From JAZLFH01 sp045615705 (lineage in GTDB: Bacteria; Bacillota; Clostridia; UMGS1883): a stretch of 13,695 bases of DNA. This document shows positions 8,056 through 13,695 of this stretch, in pieces. The stretch is from the NCBI GenBank assembly GCA_045615705.1, contig JAZLFH010000044.1, positions 1 through 13,695 of the forward strand. The letters are read 5' to 3'. Position 1 is the first letter of the stretch. Each line of letters begins with the position of its first letter. Both the position numbers and the translations under genes were made by a program. The notes beneath the pieces were generated by a model, which was not told where the DNA came from, did no database searches, and saw only the letters and a program-made list of their open reading frames with translations.

Positions 8056-8970
8056 ATGAAAAGTGTAAGAACAGACCTTGCGTTAGAAGCACATGAAATG
8101 CTTGAAGAAGAGTGCGAAGGGGTAATTCATTCTTTCAGCGAAAAAGACGGAATAAAAACCGATCGAGTTAAAATTCTAAACGAAGACGGTGAAAAAGCAT
8201 TAAATAAACCTATCGGGAACTATGTTACGATTGAAACGGAAGCATTTGTTAATAACGAAACAGAAAAATTTGATGAAATTTCAAGCGTAATTTCAACCGA
8301 AATAAAAAGTATGCTCTCGGTTTATCCCGAAAGTCATGTACTTGTTGCGGGACTTGGAAACAGGTTTATAACACCGGATTCTATCGGACCTAAAACGGTT
8401 TCATCGGTTCTTGTAACAAGACATATAAAAGAATTTATGCCCAAGGATATACAAAATGACCTTCGTCCGGTGAGTGCGGTCGCACCGGGCGTTTTGGGAC
8501 TTACCGGAATTGAAACCGCAGAAATAATTAAGGGAATAGCAGAAAGAGTTCGCCCTGACGCAGTAATAGTAATTGATGCTTTAGCATCAAGAAGTTTAAA
8601 AAGGCTTGGGTCAGCCATTCAGATTGCAGATACGGGAATAAGTCCGGGAAGCGGTGTTGGGAATAACCGAAAAGAAATCAGTAAAAACACACTCGGGATT
8701 CCGGTAATAGCAATAGGCGTTCCCATGGTGGTAGATGCAAGAACACTTGCAATGGATGTGGTGGAAGAAACCATAAAGAATATAGATGAAAAAGAAAAGT
8801 ATCAAGAATTAAGCGATACTATAAAAAGTAGCGAAACGGAAAGTATGATTGTTACGCCAAAAGAAATTGACACTCTCGCACAGAGAGTGTCAAAAGTTGT
8901 CGCCGATGCCATAAATACGGCACTTCAACCAAGCATCAGCAAGGAGGAAATAGAGTCAATTATGAGTTAG
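8056..8970 (+). CDS. gpr: Gpr, spore germination protease (endopeptidase A25)
   Basis: Gpr is made in the forespore as a zymogen and degrades small acid-soluble spore proteins during germination. The 304-residue protein has VRTDLALEA at residues 4-12, which resembles the cut site in both the zymogen and its substrates. GLGNRFITPDSIGPK (99-113) carries Asp108, VIDALASRS (172-180) carries Asp174, and ADTGISPGSGVGNNR follows. The two aspartates match those reported essential in Bacillus megaterium (Asp127, Asp193). Only three residues precede the VRTDLA motif, so the propeptide is very short, unlike the about 15 residues in Bacillus. ATG is eight bases after GGAG. The stop overlaps the convergent portal gene by 11 bases, and a perfect hairpin (8867-8893) lies within the coding sequence. 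Sigma-G control is expected from the family but not clearly seen. Confidence 0.96.
   Translation: MKSVRTDLALEAHEMLEEECEGVIHSFSEKDGIKTDRVKILNEDGEKALNKPIGNYVTIETEAFVNNETEKFDEISSVISTEIKSMLSVYPESHVLVAGLGNRFITPDSIGPKTVSSVLVTRHIKEFMPKDIQNDLRPVSAVAPGVLGLTGIETAEIIKGIAERVRPDAVIVIDALASRSLKRLGSAIQIADTGISPGSGVGNNRKEISKNTLGIPVIAIGVPMVVDARTLAMDVVEETIKNIDEKEKYQELSDTIKSSETESMIVTPKEIDTLAQRVSKVVADAINTALQPSISKEEIESIMS
8867..8893 (-). terminator. candidate leftward terminator inside gpr, serving the phage operon
   Basis: A perfect 11-bp inverted repeat (TTGACACTCTC, 8867-8877; complement 8883-8893) with a 5-base loop, embedded in gpr codons for the EIDTLAQRVSK region. On the - strand it is followed by AATTTCTTTT, an imperfect U-tract; on the + strand only AAG-type sequence follows. 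It lies about 67 bases past the portal stop, a fitting position for ending that transcript. Coding constraint may also explain part of the sequence. Confidence 0.5.
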
Positions 8971-10492
8971 AAGAAAGAATATTTATTATTTTTTCTTTTC
9001 CGTCAAAACTCATTAGTTCAAGACAAGTAAGTGCAGAGTCTTTGTTTTCGGGCTTAAAAAATCCTTTTTCAAAGAAAGTGAGAGCAAGTGAATTTAAACT
9101 TTCTCTTGAAAGAGGACTATTTACTTCTGCACGAACCGAAATATCAAAAATACTTCCGGCATTGAAAACGGAATTATCAAATTCCAAGAATTTTGATGTG
9201 CCGCTTTTACCTGTTATTCTGTAAAACTGCTTTTTGTCGTAGAATTGTATTATAAGGTCAATTATTTGACGAATTATTTCACCGTATGCTGTATAACTGT
9301 CAAAAATCATATCACGAACGAGCTTGTTTCCGGCTTCTTGAAGTGCAACAATAGCACCGTATGCGGTTATACCGTTTTGCGCACTGCCGTTATTGGTATC
9401 ACGGTTTCCGATTACTTCTTTCAGTTCTTGAATTTTGTTTTGCCTATGCTCACATATAAACGGAGCCAAGGTACGAGCCTGAAATTCTTTTATGTTGTCA
9501 TCATTAACAGAACCCGCAACATGAACAACATCCGTAGAGAGGTCTAAAAGTTCGTTCTCATTAATTCCGCCGCTATCTTTGATAAGCCATCTGACTTTTC
9601 CCGATATGAGTGCATTTTCGGATATTATTTTATCCAACCTGTCAATATATCCTTGCGGATTTTTTGCAATATCAATTATTCCGAACCCTACCGGCGACAA
9701 ATCATCAGGATAGAGATTGTCGATTACAAAAGGATACTTTCCGTGCAGATACAATCCTTTGTCTTTTGTGGTTTCTCTGTTTAATGTGCTGTCAAGTATT
9801 GTGTCGCCTGAAAATTTTATTAAATGAACGGCATCTTTTCCGTTTTTTGCAGGTGTTTTTAAATAACAGTCAACAACAACGCACTTGTCTTCATCGCTTG
9901 ATAAACTTTCGGAGAAAAATTCGCTGTAAAGTTTTCCTTTTGAATGCGGATAAAGATACTCTACATGGCTTTTATCTTCATAAGAAAGTATAAACAGATA
10001 CGGCGATTTTTGAATGTCTTCAATTCCGGGAGCCCAGTAAATTCTTGATAAGTCAACCTTTGAAATTTCTATATCTTCTTTTTTGTTGTTGTAAAAAACG
10101 CCATATACACAGCCGCCGTTTTTAAGTTTGCACCACCAATTTTTCGAGTATATTTGCTTGAAGTTGTTCTTTTCAAGAATATACGGAATTATTGATGTAA
10201 GCATATCGGCACAGTCGGAGTCTTTCGGTTCTCTCGGGAGAATTATTGGAGAAGGGTAATTGTCCATCGCATCTGCGTGTTTGGCGGCGACAGCGTTAAA
10301 AATGTAAGAACTGGTTGGCTCCGGAATAGGCGAAGATGAGCCTTTTTTCATAACATCCCAGTTTTCTCCCTTAAACCACTTGGCATTCTCTTTAACTCTT
10401 AAATCCAGTGGTTGTTTTGCCGTCATATACACATTTAATTTGCTTTTTAAATAGTTTAAAATTTCTTTGTTGTTTTTTGTTTTAATATTCAT
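8960..10492 (-). CDS. phage portal protein, possibly C-terminally shortened
   Basis: Portal proteins form the dodecameric ring at the procapsid vertex through which terminase pumps DNA. The 510-residue product starts with a helical region, then has FKGENWD (about 41-47), PEPTSSYIFNAVAAKHADAM (about 58-77), a central HGKYPFVIDNLYPDDLSPVGFGIIDI stretch, NPQGYIDRLDKIISENAL with a long helix after it, and a Gly/Asn-rich GNRDTNNGSAQNGITAYGAI segment typical of the tail-tube helix region. It resembles portals of siphovirus-like Clostridia prophages. The stop follows FDGKEKIINILSSNS, where I would expect relatives to run on for some tens of residues, so the end may have been lost at the gpr junction. 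A longer frame begins at TTG 10507, but AAAGGA before the ATG at 10492 favours the shorter start, 11 bases after terL ends. The next expected genes (protease, capsid) are absent. Confidence 0.85.
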   Translation of the reverse strand: MNIKTKNNKEILNYLKSKLNVYMTAKQPLDLRVKENAKWFKGENWDVMKKGSSSPIPEPTSSYIFNAVAAKHADAMDNYPSPIILPREPKDSDCADMLTSIIPYILEKNNFKQIYSKNWWCKLKNGGCVYGVFYNNKKEDIEISKVDLSRIYWAPGIEDIQKSPYLFILSYEDKSHVEYLYPHSKGKLYSEFFSESLSSDEDKCVVVDCYLKTPAKNGKDAVHLIKFSGDTILDSTLNRETTKDKGLYLHGKYPFVIDNLYPDDLSPVGFGIIDIAKNPQGYIDRLDKIISENALISGKVRWLIKDSGGINENELLDLSTDVVHVAGSVNDDNIKEFQARTLAPFICEHRQNKIQELKEVIGNRDTNNGSAQNGITAYGAIVALQEAGNKLVRDMIFDSYTAYGEIIRQIIDLIIQFYDKKQFYRITGKSGTSKFLEFDNSVFNAGSIFDISVRAEVNSPLSRESLNSLALTFFEKGFFKPENKDSALTCLELMSFDGKEKIINILSSNS

Positions 10493-10503
10493 ATTAATTC
10501 CTT

Positions 10504-11898
10504 TCAAATATTGATGTAATCATACGGAACACTTTCTTTCAGTCCCATACATTGTCTTGCACTTATGGGGCGAGCCATAAGCATATATCTTGTTTCGTCA
10601 TAGATATGGTCTTCGCTTGATGAGTCAACATCTTCAACATCATATTGGTCATAACAAAGCGAACTTACGGTACGAATGAAGTCTTTACAGGTGCGAAAAA
10701 CATACAACATACTTTGCCCGTTTTCGTCAAACGCAAGCCTGTAATGAAGTTGCATTTTTCCTGCTATGCGAGTGTTGTCGGCTTTTTCCCAATATACTCC
10801 GACACTTTCCATTTGCCCTAAAACAGAACCTCCCACACCACGAGAGTTATCCCAAATTGATGGGTCTGCAATGCCTGTAATTTTTTGATTTCGCTCATAT
10901 TTGTGTTCTATTTCCCGAATTTTTTTTGCAATTTGAATCGGAGTCCATTTTATGCCGACATTAGGCTCTCCGTTTGAACCGTAAAGTTCACGATAACGGT
11001 AGAGCCGACCATCGTTATCCTCCGCCCACCATGCTACTGAAAAAGGTCTTGAAAATCCGAAGTCGAAACTTCGCCACCTACGCCAGTGCCGAGGTATTGT
11101 AAATGGCTCAATTACATGTGTGTAACGCATATCATTATAATGTGAAGGGTCATCGGTAAATTCGGAAAACACTTGACCGGAAAAAGAATTCCAATCTCCA
11201 TACAGCAGAGCCTTTTTTTCGGCGGTAGGAAGTGATGAAAGAGAAGCAAGGTACTCGGGTGAGTTTTTGAGCAGAATTTTATTGTCATATATAGTTGAAG
11301 GAATAAAAATTCTGCTTCTTAAAAACTTTTTTCCGCCTAAATCAATTTCGTCATAGTAAGTTTGAAACGGTTTTTTCCCGGAAATAAAACGCGATTTAAC
11401 CCAAGCATGCCCTATTCCGCCGGGATTTGTTGAAGAACGGATATAACATCTTAACCCTTCGCCGCCACTTCGATTACGGCTAAACATATAACTGTATTCG
11501 TCCCAAGTGAAGTGAGTAAGTTCATCAAAGGCAATGTAATCGAAACGCTTCCCTTGATACTTTGTGCGATCTGTTCTGTGTTGCATTGAACCAAAATATA
11601 TTTTTGCACCGCTCGGAAATGTCCAACAGTGCTTGTTATCATTAAATTTTGCGTTGGGATATGCACCTAAGTACATATCGCAACTTCGATCAATAAGTTC
11701 ACTGCACTCGGGAAAAGTTTTACGAAGAATTATACCTCTGTAATTTGGGTTATCGACTTGGCGAGTTGCTTCCGCCAAAAGTGCATCACTTTTTCCGCCA
11801 CCTGCCGCACCTCCGTACAGTGCTTCCGTTTCAAAACGGGACATAAACTCTGCCTGACGGGGTTGAGGCGACCATACCACATTCTTTTTAATCGGCAT
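10504..11898 (-). CDS. terL: TerL, phage terminase large subunit (ATPase and nuclease)
   Basis: The packaging motor: it cuts phage DNA and drives it into the procapsid through the portal. Taking ATG 11898 gives 464 residues. The N-terminal ATPase has Walker A GGAAGGGKS (Lys36) and Walker B DYIAFDE (Asp125, Glu126), followed by SSTNPGG, the coupling motif, near 155. The C-terminal RNase H-like nuclease has three acidic positions expected for metal binding: Asp279 in SFDFGFSRP, Asp345 in GIADPSIWD, and Asp434 in DHIYDETRYMLM. All catalytic residues are therefore present and the length is normal, so the gene looks intact. The frame can also start at TTG 11904. No strong ribosome binding site is visible at either start, and the gene overlaps the preceding one by 11 bases, so translation is probably coupled. 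Confidence 0.95.
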   Translation of the reverse strand: MPIKKNVVWSPQPRQAEFMSRFETEALYGGAAGGGKSDALLAEATRQVDNPNYRGIILRKTFPECSELIDRSCDMYLGAYPNAKFNDNKHCWTFPSGAKIYFGSMQHRTDRTKYQGKRFDYIAFDELTHFTWDEYSYMFSRNRSGGEGLRCYIRSSTNPGGIGHAWVKSRFISGKKPFQTYYDEIDLGGKKFLRSRIFIPSTIYDNKILLKNSPEYLASLSSLPTAEKKALLYGDWNSFSGQVFSEFTDDPSHYNDMRYTHVIEPFTIPRHWRRWRSFDFGFSRPFSVAWWAEDNDGRLYRYRELYGSNGEPNVGIKWTPIQIAKKIREIEHKYERNQKITGIADPSIWDNSRGVGGSVLGQMESVGVYWEKADNTRIAGKMQLHYRLAFDENGQSMLYVFRTCKDFIRTVSSLCYDQYDVEDVDSSSEDHIYDETRYMLMARPISARQCMGLKESVPYDYINI

Positions 11899-12127
11899 TT
11901 TCAATTACATCGGGTAAAACTATGATGCCGTTATCCGAAATTTCCTTTTTGTTTTCATTTTTCTTAACAATTTTTTCATTCTTTGCTTTGCCAAAAAGGT
12001 ATTTTTCTGTAATAAGAACGGTAAGTGCAACTTCCAATATTTCTTTTGTTGAAAGTTTTCCTTTTTTTATTAGTTCGAACTGTTCGTCAAAAAATTTGTC
12101 AAACGCATCTTTTTTTATAGTAGGCAT
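11888..12127 (-). CDS. small phage protein of unknown function upstream of terL
   Basis: A 79-residue, Lys/Glu-rich protein starting MPTIKKDAFDKFF. Residues 5-48 look largely helical; a charged linker (GKAKNEKIVKKNENKKEIS) follows, then a short hydrophobic tail GIIVLPDVIEN. A longer frame opens at TTG 12178, but AAGGAG eleven bases before ATG 12127 fixes the start. It overlaps the previous gene by 29 bases and terL by 11. The position just before terL is that of a terminase small subunit or accessory. I see no clear helix-turn-helix, so I leave the function open. Confidence 0.7.
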   Translation of the reverse strand: MPTIKKDAFDKFFDEQFELIKKGKLSTKEILEVALTVLITEKYLFGKAKNEKIVKKNENKKEISDNGIIVLPDVIENAD

Positions 12128-12431
12128 TTTCCCGACTGCTCCTTTCTTCGGTACGCATTTCACGAATAAAACCTGCAATTTTTTTAATCTTCATGCGATT
12201 TACATGGTATTTTCTCTCCATTCTGGAATAGGAAAGAGTGTTTTCGGAGACTCTTTGAACTATCTCATATAAAAGTTCGGGAGAAATATCTCTTTCGTGC
12301 GGATACTCAATGGTTCCGTTTAGTATAAGAAACGATTCCTCGACAGAAACTTCAATGGGAGAGGTTATCGCAATAAAAAATGCGAGAAAATTGTCTGTTG
12401 TTGCTTGAAAATTGTTCTTGTAAATACTCAT
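12099..12431 (-). CDS. first gene of the phage operon, unknown; possible small-terminase-like DNA-binding protein
   Basis: A 110-residue protein opening with a hydrophobic stretch (NFLAFFIAITSPIEV, 14-28), then an acidic middle with ERDISPELLYEIVQRV and a basic C-terminal part, SRMERKYHVNRMKIKKIAGFI, followed by Arg/Lys-rich residues. The basic helix pair could be a helix-turn-helix, as in small terminase subunits, which bind the packaging site. That reading is weak, and I do not recognise the family. The start is well supported: AAGGAG (complement of 12441-12446) nine bases before ATG, and a consensus promoter further upstream. In an ordinary lambdoid arrangement this first leftward position would hold a Cro-type gene; this protein does not look like Cro. 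Confidence 0.7.
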   Translation of the reverse strand: MSIYKNNFQATTDNFLAFFIAITSPIEVSVEESFLILNGTIEYPHERDISPELLYEIVQRVSENTLSYSRMERKYHVNRMKIKKIAGFIREMRTEERSSRENAYYKKRCV

Positions 12432-12468
12432 TAAAAAAATCTCCTTATCTGAACCAACCTATAAACAC

Positions 12469-12497
12469 ATTATATCCAAGATAGTTGGATATGTCAA
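12469..12497 (-). promoter_or_regulatory. strong sigma-A promoter of the phage packaging operon
   Basis: On the - strand: -35 TTGACA (complement of 12492-12497), 17-base spacer, -10 TATAAT (complement of 12469-12474), both boxes perfect. The palindrome at 12472-12492 fills the spacer and touches both boxes, so a bound repressor would block polymerase. Confidence 0.9.
12472..12492. promoter_or_regulatory. operator O1, perfect palindrome in the leftward promoter
   Basis: Arms ATATCCAA (12472-12479) and TTGGATAT (12485-12492) around a 5-base centre. It is the likely binding site of the S24 repressor encoded to the right. The core, TCCAA-N5-TTGGA, recurs at 12507-12521. It differs from the Firmicute LexA box (GAAC-N4-GTTC), consistent with a phage-specific repressor. 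Confidence 0.8.
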
Positions 12498-12506
12498 TAG
12501 CAAAAG

Positions 12507-12521
12507 TCCAAAATATTTGGA
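12507..12521. promoter_or_regulatory. operator O2, second copy of the palindrome
   Basis: TCCAAAATATTTGGA has the same half-sites and 5-base spacing as O1. The centres are 32 bases apart (12482 and 12514), about three helical turns, so two dimers would sit on the same face of DNA and could bind cooperatively. It lies between the two divergent promoters, 25 bases upstream of the rightward -35 at 12546. Confidence 0.75.
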
Positions 12522-12545
12522 TTATTTATTTTTGACAAAAAATAC

Positions 12546-12574
12546 TTGCAAAAAGAATTAAAAAGAGTTAGAAT
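12546..12574 (+). promoter_or_regulatory. rightward promoter of the repressor gene
   Basis: -35 TTGCAA (12546-12551), 17-base spacer, -10 TAGAAT (12569-12574). A short leader follows, with AAAGGGTGAT ahead of the GTG start at 12596. A TTGACA at 12532 is an alternative -35 but lacks a good -10 at 17 bases. Confidence 0.7.
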
Positions 12575-12595
12575 AATAACGAAAGGGTGATTTGA

Positions 12596-13210
12596 GTGTC
12601 CGTTTTTACAGAAAGACTTAAAACATTAAGAAAGAATTGTGGGTTAAGTCAAGATGATTTAGCCAAAATGCTTGAAGTAGGGAAAACAACTATTTCAAAC
12701 TATGAAACAGAATACAGTATGCCTGATGTAAAAACCACAGAGAGAATAGCAAGTCTTTTTGATGTAACAGTAGACTATCTTTTAGGCAGAAGTGATAAGC
12801 CGAAAGTTCAAGAGCCTATTGAAATTATGGTGCTTGGAACGGTCAGAGCCGGAATACCGTGTGCGGCGGTAGAAGATGTTATAGGTCATGTATTTCTTCC
12901 TCGCGAATTGGTCGGAGGACACGAGTATTTCGGGCTTAAAGTAAAAGGCGACAGCATGAATCAAAGCCGAATTTGTGAGAATGACATAGTTGTAGTCAAA
13001 AAACAGAATTATGCTGAAAACGGCGACATAGTGGTAGCGTTGGTAGGAGATGATGAGGCAACGGTTAAAAGGTATTTCCAAAGCGGTGAAATGGTAACTT
13101 TGATGCCAAATTCAACAAACAAGACATACGAACCGATTGTTATTGATACGACTAAGACCAGATTGCATATTATGGGTGTAGTTGAGCAAACTATTATAAG
13201 TTTTAAGTAA
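12596..13210 (+). CDS. phage repressor, XRE helix-turn-helix plus S24 (LexA/CI-type) autoprotease domain
   Basis: A 204-residue CI-like repressor that should hold the leftward phage promoter off and fall apart on DNA damage. Residues 4-64 form an XRE domain: RLKTLRKNCGLSQDDLAKML, then GKTTISNYETEYSMPD as the recognition helix region, and LFDVTVDYLLG at its end. The C-terminal part (about 78-200) is a peptidase S24 domain with the cleavage site Ala85-Gly86 in GTVRAGIP, nucleophile Ser120 in VKGDSMN, and general-base Lys158 in DEATVKRYF. All three elements are present, so RecA-stimulated self-cleavage is expected. The start is GTG, since an in-frame TGA lies directly before it and AAAGGGTGAT is the ribosome binding site. 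Host LexA would be similar, but the link to terminase genes and the non-LexA operators favour a phage repressor. No terminator follows it. Confidence 0.92.
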   Translation: MSVFTERLKTLRKNCGLSQDDLAKMLEVGKTTISNYETEYSMPDVKTTERIASLFDVTVDYLLGRSDKPKVQEPIEIMVLGTVRAGIPCAAVEDVIGHVFLPRELVGGHEYFGLKVKGDSMNQSRICENDIVVVKKQNYAENGDIVVALVGDDEATVKRYFQSGEMVTLMPNSTNKTYEPIVIDTTKTRLHIMGVVEQTIISFK

Positions 13211-13217
13211 ATATCTA

Positions 13218-13246
13218 TTGAAAAAAAGAAAAAAAAGGATTATAAT
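13218..13246 (+). promoter_or_regulatory. sigma-A promoter of the cysteine desulfurase gene
   Basis: -35 TTGAAA (13218-13223), 17-base spacer, -10 TATAAT (13241-13246), 26 bases before the ATG at 13273. It begins eight bases after the repressor stop and makes the host gene independent of the island. Confidence 0.75.
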
Positions 13247-13272
13247 GCTTCGTGTATTTTGAGGTGAGATAA

Positions 13273-13695
13273 ATGATATACTTTGATAATGCAGCGACAA
13301 CAAGAGTAAAAGATGAAGTGGTGAAAAAAATGCTCCCGTATTATACAGAAATATACGGAAATGCTTCTTCAACATATACAGATACCGGAATTGCCGCCAG
13401 AAAAGCATTAAATGAAGCCCGTGAAAAAGTGGCAAAATGTATCGGTGCTGACAGTGATGAGATATATTTTACCGCATCCGGAAGCGAATCGGATAATTGG
13501 GCACTTAAAGGTGTAATGCTTAAAAATGCAAACAAAGGCAAGCACCTTATAACAACCAAGACCGAACATCACGCAATACTTCACACTTGTGAATTTTTAG
13601 AAAAACAAGGATTTGAAGTAACATACTTAGATGTTGACGAGTTTGGTATGGTAAGTGCAGAGAGCGTTAAGAATGCTATAAGAAGTCGGATCGTA
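13273..13695 (+). CDS. NifS/IscS-type cysteine desulfurase (5' part, continues beyond window)
   Basis: A PLP enzyme that takes sulfur from cysteine as a persulfide, for iron-sulfur clusters or tRNA thiolation. The first 141 residues are visible. MIYFDNAATT opens the protein as in all members, YGNASSTY follows near 30-37 (SSxH or SSxY in the family), FTASGSESDNWALKG near 68-82 is the phosphate-binding turn, and TKTEHHAILHTCEFLE near 94-109 includes the His that stacks on PLP. The PLP lysine and active-site cysteine lie beyond the window, so subtype (NifS, IscS, or a tRNA-specific desulfurase) cannot be set. ATG follows GAGGTGAG seven to eight bases upstream. The last visible residues, AIRSRIV, are slightly unlike the usual AIRxDT-type sequence; this may be natural or an edge effect. 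Confidence 0.93.
   Translation, partial: MIYFDNAATTRVKDEVVKKMLPYYTEIYGNASSTYTDTGIAARKALNEAREKVAKCIGADSDEIYFTASGSESDNWALKGVMLKNANKGKHLITTKTEHHAILHTCEFLEKQGFEVTYLDVDEFGMVSAESVKNAIRSRIV

Larger units (their letters stand above)
8960..13210. mobile_element. minimal phage-derived island (repressor, switch region, two small genes, terL, portal)
   Basis: A block between the host genes gpr and the cysteine desulfurase that holds only phage-type genes: leftward small genes, terL and portal, and a rightward S24 repressor, separated by a divergent operator region. No integrase, capsid, tail, lysis or replication gene is present, and I found no flanking direct repeats by eye. The left boundary is the overlap with gpr. 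The right boundary lies between the repressor stop at 13210 and the promoter at 13218-13246. Base composition by eye is like the host genes. Confidence 0.75.

Noticed and set aside
9245..9993. Open frames on the + strand inside the portal gene
   Set aside because: They are antisense to the portal gene, rich in Cys, Phe and Leu as expected of complement frames, and lack ribosome binding sites.
10493..10507. TTG-initiated five-residue extension of the portal (likewise the GTG extension of putP at 7923 and the TTG extension at 12178)
   Set aside because: In each case a Shine-Dalgarno sequence sits within or overlaps the extension at proper distance from the later ATG, which is therefore the better start.
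12532..12560. TTGACA at 12532 as the repressor promoter -35
   Set aside because: At 17 bases the -10 would be GAATTA. The pair TTGCAA (12546) and TAGAAT (12569) at 17 bases fits better, though dual starts are possible.
12596..13210. Calling the S24 protein host LexA
   Set aside because: The N-terminal domain is XRE-type rather than the LexA winged helix, the nearby palindromes are not LexA boxes, and the gene faces phage genes across a divergent switch.
8940..13270. Possible att direct repeats flanking the phage island
   Set aside because: Comparing the sequence around the gpr stop with that around 13211-13272 by eye gave only short A/T-rich matches, no convincing core repeat, and no integrase gene is present.

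Overview
The window reads as chromosomal DNA of a low-GC, endospore-forming Firmicute, most likely class Clostridia. Evidence: AT-rich intergenic DNA, strong AAGGAGG-type ribosome binding sites, sigma-A promoters with near-consensus boxes, an ArgJ-type cyclic arginine pathway, and a forespore germination protease (gpr). Species cannot be assigned from the sequence.

Layout. (1) 2-2766, + strand: the end of argJ, then argB and argD, tightly spaced members of an arginine biosynthesis operon (argC would lie upstream, outside the window). (2) 2891-3559, +: a chloramphenicol acetyltransferase-family acyltransferase, closed by a strong bidirectional terminator at 3634-3666. (3) 6223 to 3702, - strand: a two-gene membrane operon with a clear promoter, encoding a multi-spanning protein resembling GT-C glycosyltransferases and a UbiA-superfamily prenyltransferase of the DPPR-synthase type. 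This suggests polyprenyl-phosphate-pentose synthesis for a surface glycan. (4) 7902 to 6409, -: putP, a Na+/proline symporter with its own promoter and terminator. (5) 8056-8970, +: gpr, preceded directly by a terminator-like hairpin. (6) 8960-13210: a compact phage-derived island of about 4.2 kb. A divergent switch region (two matching palindromic operators, two opposed promoters) drives an autocleavable XRE-S24 repressor rightward, and leftward two small genes, terminase large subunit (terL) and portal. No capsid, tail, integrase or lysis gene is present. The portal gene ends overlapping the 3' end of gpr. (7) 13273-end, +: the start of a NifS/IscS-type cysteine desulfurase with its own promoter.

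The most unusual part is the island. It keeps an apparently intact SOS-type immunity switch, but the gene set under it is reduced to packaging functions placed directly behind the repressor-controlled promoter. A perfect 11-bp hairpin inside the gpr coding sequence is positioned to terminate that operon. Whether this is a decayed prophage or a retained minimal element cannot be settled from one window.
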